Below are positions 54,890 to 64,000 of a DNA stretch of 64,000 bases, piece by piece. Source of the DNA: Artocarpus heterophyllus (Eukaryota > Streptophyta > Magnoliopsida > Rosales > Moraceae); the NCBI GenBank assembly GCA_025403435.1, contig CM046343.1, forward strand, positions 27,000,742-27,064,741, given 5' to 3'. Every line of letters begins with the position of its first letter. The first letter of the stretch is position 1. The position numbers and the translations under genes are program-made. The notes under the pieces were generated by a model. The model ran no database searches. It saw nothing but the letters and a program-made list of their open reading frames with translations, and was not told the DNA's origin.

Positions 54890-57800
54890 ATGTCTAAAAA
54901 CGCTTTATCATCGATACTTGACAAAAACCAATTAACCGGTGAGAACTATAATGATTGGAAACGGAACCTGGACATCGTCCTATCCTTTGAGAAACTGAAA
55001 TATGTACTGACAACTCCTTGTCCTCCCGAGCCTACGGGAGACTCAAGTAATGAGCAATTCCAAGCGTACGAACGCTGGAAAGATGCTAATGATCAGGCCC
55101 GCTGCTATGTTATGGCTAGCATGAATAACGTGCTGCAGGCTCAACATCAGGATTATGAGACTGCGAAGCAGATCTTGGATAATCTTGAGGACATGTTTGG
55201 AGGCCAGGCCATAACAAAGCGGCAAGGGGCGCTTCGGAAACTCTTAAACTGTAGACAGAGACCGGGGACATCTGTAAAGGAGCACATGATGTTGGTCATG
55301 GGTTACCTCGCTGAGGCTCAAACCAATGGAGCCGACATCGATGCTGAAACTCAGATGACTATGGTCTTTGAGACTCTGTCTAAGGAATTTATTCCGTTTA
55401 GAGCTACTTTTAATCTAAGCAATAGACGGGATATGACCTTGACAGAACTGATGAAACAGTTACAAGAGTTTGAACTGCTGATCAGGGAGTCTCCTGCTGG
55501 TGGAGAGGCCAATATGGTAGCTGCTTCTGGTTCCAATCCTAACTCTGGGAATGGAAAGAAACAACGGGCCAAGAGTGGGAAGTCTTCTATTCCTATTGCT
55601 ACCAAGAGCAAGAAGAAGAAGAAGAAGAACCCAAAGAAGCTTAAGTGCTTCTTTTGTGGTAAGGTCGGGCATATAAAGAAGCATTGCAAGGACTTCCTTT
55701 CCAAGGGAGGTAGGTGTGATCTTCTATATTTAGAAACTTGTTTGGTTGAGGAATCCAGTGACATTTGGGTCATAGATTCTGGTGCAACTAATCATGTTTG
55801 TGTTTCTCTGCAGGGATTCAAAGAAACGAGAAGTCTACTTCGTGAAGACTTAACGCTTCGGATGGGCGATGGATCCTTGGTCTCAGCGGAAGCAGTGGGA
55901 GATGTCCATCTTTATTTTGATAATTATAGGAGTTTAATTTTGCGAGATTGTTTTTATGTTCCTAAATTTAAAAGGAATTTAATTTCTGTATCTTCTTTAT
56001 TTAAAGACTCCTACGTGGTATCTTTTAATGAAAAAGTGGTGATTCGTAAAAACAAATCTTTTATCTGTTCTGGATGGATGCAAAATAATCTATATTTTAT
56101 CAAACCTAAGATGGACTTGTTGCTTAATGCTGAGATAAATGATAATAACTCAAAAAGACTTAAAACTTCTCACTCTAATAAGACTTATCTTTGGCATTTG
56201 CGCCTTGGCCATATTAACCTAAATAGGATTCAAAGGTTGGTAAGGGATGGACCTTTAAGTCACTTAAAGGTGGAATCTATACCTCAATGTGAATCTTGTT
56301 TGGAGGGTAAAATGACCAAAAGACCATACGGGTCTAAGGGCAATAGGGCCGAAGGGGTTCTAGAACTTGTGCATAGTGATGTTTGCGGACCGATGAACAT
56401 CCGGGCACGAGGAGGGTATGAGTACTTCGTCACTTTTATTGACGATTACTCAAGATATGGGTATGTGTACCTAATGCACCACAAAAGCGAAACTTATGAT
56501 AAGTTCAGGGAGTTTCGGGCTGAAGTGGAAAAGCAATTGGGTAGACCCATAAAGGCACTTCGATCAGATCGAGGTGGGGAATACCTTTCTGATGAGTTCT
56601 TGGGACACTTGTTAGAGAATGGGATTTTATCCCATTTGACTGCGCCGGGTACTCCGCAGCAGAATGGCGTAGCAGAGAGAAGGAATAGGACTTTGTTGGA
56701 CATGATTCGGTCCATGATGAGTTATTCATCATTGCCTTTATCCTTTTGGGGATATGCACTACAAACCGCATGTTATCTTTTGAACAATGTGCCTTCAAAA
56801 TCGGTCCCTAAAACTCCTCACGAGTTGTGGACAAGACGGAAGACATCCTTAAACCATATTCGCATATGGGGATGTCCAGCTCATGTCCTGTTTAAGGATC
56901 CGAATAAGTTGGAAACACGTTCAGAAGTTTGCGTGTTTGTAGGATATCCAAAAGGGACTAAAGGGGGTTATTTTTATAACCCAAAGGAAAATAAAGTCGT
57001 GGTTTCAACTAATGCGACTTTCCTTGAGGAGAGTTACATGAACGACTTTAAACCTCAAAGCAAAGTGGTGCTTGAGGAGTTGAGGGGTAATCCGTTTACT
57101 CCAGAGGTTCCGAACGAAACCATTCCGATCGGTGTAGAAAAACCAAACAAACCTGAACAACAACCTCAGGGGCTTCGGCGTAGTGGGAGGATCGGGCGTC
57201 AACCTGAGAGGTATATGTTCAATGGGGAGGTCTTTTTGGCTGAACCGGATGAACATGACAGGGATCCTTATACTTACGCAGAAGCTATGGAGGATGTTGA
57301 TTCAAGACTCTGGACAGAGGCCATGAACATTGAGATGAAGTCTATGGAGACTAATCGGGTCTGGGAGCTTGTGGATCTTCCCGAAGGGGTAAAACCCATA
57401 GGGTGTAAGTGGATCTACAAGAGGAAAAGAGGAGTGGATGGAAAGGTCGAAACCTTTAAGGCTAGACTGGTAGCTAAGGGTTATACGCAAAAGGAAGGAA
57501 TCGATTATGAGGAAACCTTTTCGCCTGTAGCCATGCTAAAGTCCATCCGGATTCTCTTGTCCATAGCTGCCGCTCTCGACTACGAGATTTGGCAGATGGA
57601 TGTCAAGACGGCTTTTCTGAATGGCTATCTTGATGAGTCCATTTATATGGAACAACCAGACGGGTTCAAGGTCACGGGTCAAGAGGGTAAGGTTTGTAAG
57701 TTGCTAAAGTCTATTTATGGACTTAAGCAGGCTTCTCGTTCTTGGAACATAAGATTTGATCAAGTGATCAAGACTTATGGGTTCTCACAAAATGTGGATG

Positions 57801-58843
57801 AACCATGTGTTTACAAACACATTAAGAATGGGAAGGTGGTTTTTCTACTACTCTATGTAGATGACATTCTGCTAATTGGCAATGACGTTGGGGCATTGTC
57901 ATCGGTCAAATTATGGTTGACCAAGCAGTTTGACATGAAGGACTTGGGTGAGGCTAATTTTGTTCTCGGTATCCAGATCTTTCGGGATAGGAAGAACAAA
58001 ATGATAGCTTTGTCACAGGCCAGCTACATAGATAAAATTCTCAGGAGGTTTGCAATGCAGGATTCCAAGAAAGGTGGGCAACCATCTAGGTCTGGAATTA
58101 CTCTTTCTAAGAAAGACTCTCCAAAGTCTTATGAAGAAAGAGAATACATGAAGAAGGTACCTTATGCTTCGGCAGTGGGTAGTCTCATGTATGCCATGCT
58201 TTGCACTCGACCAGATATTAGCTATGCGGTCGGGATTGTGAGTCGATTTCAGGCGGATCCAGGACCAAACCATTGGGTTGCGGTAAAGCATATTTTCAAG
58301 TACCTGAGAAGGACTCGTGAGTATATGCTTGTGTATTCGGGTGAGGATTTAACTCCTCTAGGATACACTGATTCGGATTTTCAATCCTGCCTGGATTCTA
58401 GGAAATCGACTTCAGGGTTTGTGTTTACTCTAAGTGGCGGTGCCATCAGTTGGAGAAGTGCGAAGCAAGATTGCACTTCGGATTCAACGATGGAGGCCGA
58501 GTATGTGGCGGCTAGTGATGCTTCGAAAGAAGCAGTGTGGCTCCGCAAGTTCCTTGGGGATCTTGAGGTAGTTCCTGGTGTGGATAAAGCGGTATCACTG
58601 TACTGTGATAACAGTGCGGCGGTAGCTAATGCTAAGGAACCAAGATTTCACAAGAAGAGTAAGCATATTGATCGGAAGTATCATGTGATAAAGGACTTCG
58701 TTGAGAGCGGGCATGTCACGGTGTGCAAGATCGCGTCAGAGGACAATTTAGCTGATCCATTTACGAAGACACTTTCTGGGAGAGTCTTCGAAAGGCATGT
58801 GGAAGCTATGGGGATGCGAAATTTGCAGTATTTACTCACTTAG
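54890..58843 (+). CDS. Copia gag-pol polyprotein, intact
   Basis: 1317 residues from MSKNALSS (an in-frame ATG 24 codons upstream lies in the leader and is less likely). Gag-like N-terminus ([15 protein letters not shown]), then a Lys-rich linker and the zinc knuckle [14 protein letters not shown] at 253-266. Protease DSGA at D296. GAG-pre-integrase HHCC: H436/H441, C467/C470. Integrase core D497, D560, E596; the D-E spacing is the canonical 35 residues. [14 protein letters not shown] (D904) and YVDD at 989-992. RNase H starts TDSDFQSC (D1161), with EAEYVAAS and CDNSAAV, and ends near LADPFTK. All catalytic residues are present and there is no stop or frameshift, so the protein should be active. 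It processes, reverse-transcribes and integrates the element in virus-like particles. Confidence 0.96.
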   Translation: MSKNALSSILDKNQLTGENYNDWKRNLDIVLSFEKLKYVLTTPCPPEPTGDSSNEQFQAYERWKDANDQARCYVMASMNNVLQAQHQDYETAKQILDNLEDMFGGQAITKRQGALRKLLNCRQRPGTSVKEHMMLVMGYLAEAQTNGADIDAETQMTMVFETLSKEFIPFRATFNLSNRRDMTLTELMKQLQEFELLIRESPAGGEANMVAASGSNPNSGNGKKQRAKSGKSSIPIATKSKKKKKKNPKKLKCFFCGKVGHIKKHCKDFLSKGGRCDLLYLETCLVEESSDIWVIDSGATNHVCVSLQGFKETRSLLREDLTLRMGDGSLVSAEAVGDVHLYFDNYRSLILRDCFYVPKFKRNLISVSSLFKDSYVVSFNEKVVIRKNKSFICSGWMQNNLYFIKPKMDLLLNAEINDNNSKRLKTSHSNKTYLWHLRLGHINLNRIQRLVRDGPLSHLKVESIPQCESCLEGKMTKRPYGSKGNRAEGVLELVHSDVCGPMNIRARGGYEYFVTFIDDYSRYGYVYLMHHKSETYDKFREFRAEVEKQLGRPIKALRSDRGGEYLSDEFLGHLLENGILSHLTAPGTPQQNGVAERRNRTLLDMIRSMMSYSSLPLSFWGYALQTACYLLNNVPSKSVPKTPHELWTRRKTSLNHIRIWGCPAHVLFKDPNKLETRSEVCVFVGYPKGTKGGYFYNPKENKVVVSTNATFLEESYMNDFKPQSKVVLEELRGNPFTPEVPNETIPIGVEKPNKPEQQPQGLRRSGRIGRQPERYMFNGEVFLAEPDEHDRDPYTYAEAMEDVDSRLWTEAMNIEMKSMETNRVWELVDLPEGVKPIGCKWIYKRKRGVDGKVETFKARLVAKGYTQKEGIDYEETFSPVAMLKSIRILLSIAAALDYEIWQMDVKTAFLNGYLDESIYMEQPDGFKVTGQEGKVCKLLKSIYGLKQASRSWNIRFDQVIKTYGFSQNVDEPCVYKHIKNGKVVFLLLYVDDILLIGNDVGALSSVKLWLTKQFDMKDLGEANFVLGIQIFRDRKNKMIALSQASYIDKILRRFAMQDSKKGGQPSRSGITLSKKDSPKSYEEREYMKKVPYASAVGSLMYAMLCTRPDISYAVGIVSRFQADPGPNHWVAVKHIFKYLRRTREYMLVYSGEDLTPLGYTDSDFQSCLDSRKSTSGFVFTLSGGAISWRSAKQDCTSDSTMEAEYVAASDASKEAVWLRKFLGDLEVVPGVDKAVSLYCDNSAAVANAKEPRFHKKSKHIDRKYHVIKDFVESGHVTVCKIASEDNLADPFTKTLSGRVFERHVEAMGMRNLQYLLT

Positions 58844-58846
58844 TGC

Positions 58847-58856
58847 AAGTGGGAGA
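58847..58856 (+). promoter_or_regulatory. Copia polypurine tract
   Basis: AAGTGGGAGA, one base before the 3' LTR and just after the polyprotein stop. Confidence 0.85.
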
Positions 58857-58857
58857 T

Positions 58858-60883
58858 TGTTAGACATGTATGCTCTAAGGAGTAAAAATGTAATACGTTT
58901 TTGGAGACATTTTTATCAATAAAGAATTTATTCATACCAAATATTGTCCTCTTTACGTTCATATTCGTTGAATGTATGATAAGCAAACAGTAGTCTGAGA
59001 CTGTCAGTCTAAACCTTAAGAGTTGGGCATATGATGGGATGATTATGCGGTAGACACGACTCTTAAGGTGATGGTCTAAAATATATGATCCGCAATCGAG
59101 GGAATAAAGTTGGGCGCTTTATTCATGTAAAGATTGTTATGTTGTCTATATCCCTTTTGGGAGATGGTTTGTCTTGGCCATCGGAGTTGGACTCCGTGAA
59201 TAGAAACATTGGCGCGTTGTCATAGGTGACGATGTGTTGGATCGGGACATAAAGTGAATTGATTTGGATTAATAATTCTGTCTTGTCAAATTGATTCACT
59301 TTAGACAATCATTTGTATTGTATCTTAATCCTGAGATGAATAATGGGCCCGTTGTCTCGACTTGTGTCTTTTGATGTACCAATGGGTGACTCCCACATCT
59401 CTATAGTGGCATGCATGCCGGTACGTTGGAGGCATGACTCTTGGTAGCGTAGACTTGTTATTCATAGATATGGAATCCATAGCTCCTCTTTAGGAGTAAT
59501 GATATCCTCTTATATGCGTTGTCCTGTAATTGGAAAACTGGAGCGCTCAACCATTTGGATACATAGGTGTAACCGAATGGTATACTATCTTTGGATGGTA
59601 AGTTTTCTAATGGTGAGACAATGGAACGTAAGATAAAAATAATCGGGAAGGTAAGACAGAACTTGTCCTTAAGCCGATTATGGATGATCATATGGGGATG
59701 CGATACACTATGATATGTCATGGAGACTTAGCTACACGAGCTTCGTAATTCTATAAAGTTCGAGAGTGCAGCTCCAAGCTTTTAGTGGAGTAGCGTTGGA
59801 GTTGATAATTGTGAAATATATATCTGGGATATTGGGTTTCATAGTTATCATGAGCTTGAACCTTATAGGTCCATTTTGGTCCCCTTTGCTAGCTCACAAA
59901 ATCCTGTAACGACACGGCGTGCTTTTCCAATAATTGGTGACTTATGTCAGATTTATCAGATTGGTTTAAAATTTATAAGAATCAAATAATTCATGTCTGT
60001 TTATCGGTTGAATTAATTATGTAAGAAATTAGTTCAAGATGAACTTGTTGAATTATGGCGTTCGGATAATTCTTGTCTGTTTATCGGTTGTTTTAATTTT
60101 GGACAATTAGAACAAGATAAACTTGTAGAATTATTGTGAATTGATTTATTTTCTTAGAGATTATCTTGATAAAGTTTGTTTTGATCAGATATCTTTTCTA
60201 TTGGGCTATTTGAATCAAAACTGAGACTTTATCCTTTAGAATCTCGGGTGGAAAATAAAAGATTCGCGGAGATTTTTTTCTCGGCAGTTCGGCATGCCGG
60301 ATGACGTGTTCGGCCTGCCGAACTGGCCAGTTCGGCCTGCCTATCTCACAGTTCGGCATGCCGACCGCGACAGCTAAGATTACGCGTTTTTCACGCGTAT
60401 CTTATCAGATATTGATCCGAACTTGATTATATTTCGATTTTTGAGACCTAATCTGATATGGACTGACCCCAAGGACCAATAGGTATAAAAAGGGAGTGAG
60501 TCTAATGATTTACTCAGATCAATTTGAGAGATTAAGAGTGATACTCTTCTAGTGAGCATCTAAAAACTCCCTGAGAGCTTTTGTTCATAAATCACGAACA
60601 CTAGCTTTGGGTTCTCTCTATTGGTTGGAAGGAGAGTCACCGGTGGAAGAGCTGTACGTGTGAGCCCACACTCACTCCGGTTGTGGATAGAGAATAGCAA
60701 AGAAGACCAGTTGGTTGAGGCTCTTCTGGAACGTTACTTCTCTACACAGGTCGCGGAGGTTCTTCGGCATACTGAGGTTAGTAAGATCTGTTTAATTTAT
60801 ACATATAACATGTCAAACTTGTGTTTTGGAAAATACTCTGATGAAAAATTTTTAAAATTCCGCTGCGCACTTTGTTTCCAACA
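58858..60883 (+). repeat. Copia 3' LTR
   Basis: 2026 bp, apparently identical to the 5' LTR; bounded by TGTTAGACATG and TTTCCAACA. Confidence 0.97.
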
Positions 60884-61080
60884 TATAAACCAAAGGAAAA
60901 AGTTTTTTTTTTTTTTTTTCATGAGCTGTGGCCCGACCCTTTCGATGGATGAGTATCCACCAAACATATGCTGTATCAAAGCAACCAATATCCCACCCCT
61001 TTTGGCAAACACATATATAAACCAAAACAAAAACTCTTTTTTTTGCACTCGTTGTAGCCCGGCCCTCACTAGGTGGGGCT
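60884..61080. repeat. Continuation of the local repeat patch
   Basis: After the target duplication the interrupted repeat resumes: TATAAACCAAAGG, a poly-T run, CATGAGCTGTGGCCCGACCC, then another module with CAACCAATATCCCACC and GGCAAACACATATATAAACC. Confidence 0.8.
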
Positions 61081-61150
61081 AGGTAGGGCCTACTCTACTG
61101 AGAGTCTCAGTCCACCGTCTGCTTTAAATGAATAGTAGTGCCCAATCCAA

Positions 61151-61503
61151 AGTATGCACAGAAAAGCAGGAGAGAGAGTCCCTCAAAAGAGAGAAAGAGA
61201 GACCATTAAAAAAAGCGAAACATATATATAAACCAAAATATGCACAGAAAAGCAAGAGAGAGAGTCCCTGAAGAGAGAGAGAGAGAGAGAGAGAGAAAGA
61301 CCCTTGAAAAAAGTCAAATATATCTACAAACCAAAATATGCAAAACCAAAATATGCACAGAAAAGCAAGAGAGAGAGTCCCTCAAAAGAGAGAGAAAGAA
61401 AGAGACCATTAAAAAAGGCCAAACATACATATAAACCAAAATATGCACAGAAAAGCAAGAGAGAGAGTCCCTCAAGAGAGAGACCATTAAAAAAATACAA
61501 CGA
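61151..61503. repeat. ~90-bp tandem repeat, four to five units
   Basis: Units begin ATATGCACAGAAAAGCA, contain a GAGAGAGAGTCCCTCAA tract of variable (GA)n length, then GACCATTAAAAAA and end ACATATATAAACCAAA (starts near 61153, 61238, 61349, 61439, plus a short partial at 61333). The unit end matches the ACATATATAAACC of the neighbouring patch, so the arrays share an origin. The translated frames are repeat artefacts. Confidence 0.85.
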
Positions 61504-61510
61504 CTCAAGC

Positions 61511-64000
61511 TCCTTTATTCACTTGTCCATCCATGGTTTGATTTGACAATACAGTTTAAACATTAATTTATAATTTACATATGATTTATTTTTAATAAAA
61601 TATTTAATAAAATTAATTTTAAATAATTTTTTAATTAAAAAATAGTATAAAATTTTTATATGTTACAATAAAAAGTAAAAAAATTACAACAATATAAAAC
61701 TCTCATATTATAATATTTAAAACTAAAAAATTAATTTTAATTATGCTTATCAAACACTTAATAAACTTTGTAACTAAAAACATAATAAATTGTGTGTGAA
61801 CTACAACTTGATGTTCGAACAGGGATCATGGGGATGTAAATAGGTGATGAGTCATTATCTACCTCTGTGCCAAACTTGTTAATTTCTACTCCAAATTCTA
61901 TCGAATCCGCAACAAAAATGTGTCGGCTTTTATGCATGTAACTAACTGAGGAAAATAATTGGCAATTGCCGAGACTCTCTCCCCTGGTTTTGGGAAACTA
62001 CAAAGCACTTTCACTTGTGTATAACGTGTGTTATACGAACTTATTAGGAATCCTGATGGTGCCTTTGCCTTATGGTTATATTCTTTAAAAAGAGGCGGTT
62101 AGAGTATGGGAAGGGGCGACAAGCCGACCCCACTCCTCTTTTATCATCCTTGACCCGAATTGATTAACTTGATATGTGACCTAATTTCTTGATGCTAATT
62201 GTGATATGGACCAAAAAAAAAAAAAAAGAATGTTAAATACAGATTTAGGATTAAAGTTAGTTTACAACGTTTGAATTATTATCAAGCTATTATATTTATG
62301 TGTTAGAATTCTTTGAGTTCTATGAGGATTATCTAGGTTTTTTGTGAGTTTGATTATTATTAAGATTAAATAAAGGTAGTACATGGATTTTCATTATGGA
62401 CTTTGAGGATTAATTAAAAGATATGTTTCCTCCCTCTTTTTCTTTTCATTCTGACTCTTCTATTTGTACCCTCTTTTCTTCCCTTCTTCTCGTTCTCTAT
62501 CTCTCTCCATTCTTTAATTATCATGGTTTAACATTGATTGGTATCGAAGCCACCTTAATTCCTCTGACCTACATCATTCACAAATTTTTTAAGTACAAAG
62601 AAAAATTCACAAAAAAAAAAAATGAAAGATCATAACACACACACAAAAAAAGGCCAAAACACTTGCCTTTTTTCCCCTAAGTTATTCGTTGGTTACAATA
62701 ATTGTTTCCCCTAAATTCCATGGATGAATCTAATGGCAGAAACAATAACCTAAAGTCAAAGGTTTTTATGTTTTTTTGTTAGTTAGTCAAAGCTCCTTTT
62801 AAACTGTCATGTTATGCACCCGCGCATATATCTATATATATATATATATATATATGCGAGCCAGCTAGCCATTCCCAGTTTGACGTTGAATGACGTCCAT
62901 GCCCTTGTGTGCCTTTTTTTGGTGGCTAAAATATGAATATTGCCGTATGGTCAAAGTGACCAAAAATTCAAGAGTGTTAGAGCCTCATACAATCGTCCCT
63001 AATTTGGCCTAGCCGACTTACGTGTTTCATTTAAAAAAAAAAATGAAATCAAAATCAAACACAAACTTATTTATTGAATCATTCTTCTCCAGAATAAAGC
63101 TAGCCCGTAATTACAGATTCACAAAATAGGAAGTTGACACTTATTAAGTCAAAGAATGGAGGATTTATTAAAGCTTTTTGGCACCAGAAGGCCATTCTTC
63201 AGATTGACTGTTGCCCTGGTTGGATTTATCAACCTCGGGGAGAGATGACTAAAGAATGAATGACGTTTTTATTTATTACTAGTGAGGGGAAGGCACGTGC
63301 GACACATATGCTAGTTGTATAAATTAAGCTTATGCTTCTAGCTATATTAATAATTTTTTAAAAAAAATTTGGGATAGGAAGAATCAAACTTTACCTTATG
63401 ATAAAGTTCGGTATGGTTTTATTACTAAGTTATGCCTGCAACCACACTATATTAATAAACTTATGTATTAAATTACTTTGTGCATCGTCGTTATAAGAAA
63501 ACTCCCCTATAAAATTGCACCGTTTCTCAACAATATGTTTTGTAATTATCTGAAACATGAAAAGTTAAAGATTATGATATATAATTTTTTTTAATAGAAT
63601 CCGGGATAATTAAACTGTAATCTTTTCATTTGTTGTCTTGAAAAATATATTCTTATCCATTTCCATCATCATCTGGATCGGAAGTTCTCTCCAAACTTCT
63701 TCGGTCGTCCAGATCACTTTCTATAGTGAGGATTATTCCTAAGGGTAAATGGTATAGCATTTTACTTGCAACCTACTGTAAAGAGTTAACAGAAACAATT
63801 AAAAGTTGAGGCTGAAATTTAAGATAGTGGCTAGCCCCACTGATGATGTAGGAGTCACTTTGCTTAAATTTGTATATTGATCTTAGATTTCAAGTTTCTT
63901 TGCAACAGTTTCCTTCATTTTCACCCCAGCTTTCAAAGATCCTGACAAATAAACCTAAGAAAATTAATTATTTTACAAATTAAAAATTATGAGAAATTAG
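61511..64000. other. AT-rich DNA without recognised genes
   Basis: 61560-61760 resembles the interior of the MITE-like element at 9939-10100. A (TA)n microsatellite lies at 62828-62857. The open frame 62423-62635 is pyrimidine-rich and has no domain. Nothing else is supported. Confidence 0.5.

Larger units (their letters stand above)
51209..60883 (+). mobile_element. Complete Ty1/Copia LTR retrotransposon, young
   Basis: 9675 bp: 2026-bp LTRs at both ends, perfect 5-bp target duplication TATAA (51204-51208 and 60884-60888), initiator-Met primer-binding site, a 1.65-kb untranslated leader, one uninterrupted gag-pol frame and a polypurine tract. By eye I find no difference between the two LTRs (constant offset of 7649), which implies a very recent insertion. 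All parts needed for transposition appear present. Lineage within Copia was not assigned; the long LTR and leader make it larger than most. Confidence 0.97.

Noticed and set aside
61240..61546. Lys/Glu/Arg-rich frames
   Set aside because: Products of the GA-rich tandem repeat units; no start context or domain.
1..64000. CRISPR array, bacterial operon, riboswitch or tRNA/rRNA genes
   Set aside because: No direct-repeat/spacer regularity, no ribosome-binding-site-led operons and no cloverleaf were seen; the window is plant nuclear DNA with introns and retroelements.

Overview
The window reads as nuclear DNA of a flowering plant, most likely a eudicot. It is AT-rich, genes are sparse and intron-bearing, and most of the sequence is transposable elements nested in one another, including Copia, Gypsy (Tat-type and chromovirus-like LTRs), hAT, MULE, Helitron and probable SINE and CACTA pieces. 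No species can be named from the sequence alone.

Layout. 1-1178 is the inverted end of a Copia LTR. 1179-9213 and 23004-40208 are two copies of one ancestral segment: a minus-strand membrane-protein gene followed by a MULE transposon. Copy A carries a 202-bp solo LTR inside the gene copy and a 4.46-kb hAT element inside the MULE (8-bp target duplication). Copy B carries a complete but decayed 10.7-kb Tat-type Gypsy element (638-bp LTRs, target duplication GGATA) with a spliced antisense gene. Between the copies lie a further membrane-protein gene (10.7-11.3 kb), a CACTA-like repeat patch, a DUF247 relic, a 2.17-kb solo Gypsy LTR (target duplication AAACC), a Helitron fragment and a small hAT MITE. 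After copy B come a reverse-oriented LTR with primer-binding site (42.4 kb), a GTCGTTT-rich patch, another membrane-protein gene (44.4-44.9 kb, broken by one nonsense codon), a 3'-truncated and frameshifted DXO1-type gene (45.2-48.1 kb), and an intact membrane-protein gene (49.0-49.5 kb). From 51.2 to 60.9 kb lies a complete Copia element with an uninterrupted 1317-residue polyprotein and LTRs in which I see no difference, inside a patch of local tandem repeats. 61.5-64 kb is AT-rich and shows no gene.

Host genes. The only host genes that look intact are members of an unrecognised small multi-pass membrane-protein family, all on the minus strand: 10748-11257 (divergent), 34258-34905 and 48969-49505. 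A nonsense-truncated member (44402-44890) and a wrecked one (1690-2362) complete the local array.

Most interesting. (1) The Copia leader holds four hairpins presenting CCCCTAGG, plus a fifth with GGATCC in its loop, between primer-binding site and gag, which resembles a retroviral dimerisation or packaging region. (2) A quasi-periodic TTCGGC..GCCGAA array is shared by the Copia LTR, the Copia leader and an unrelated Gypsy solo LTR. (3) The clustered, undescribed membrane-protein family. (4) The antisense gene of the Tat element, with its own TATA box and two short introns.
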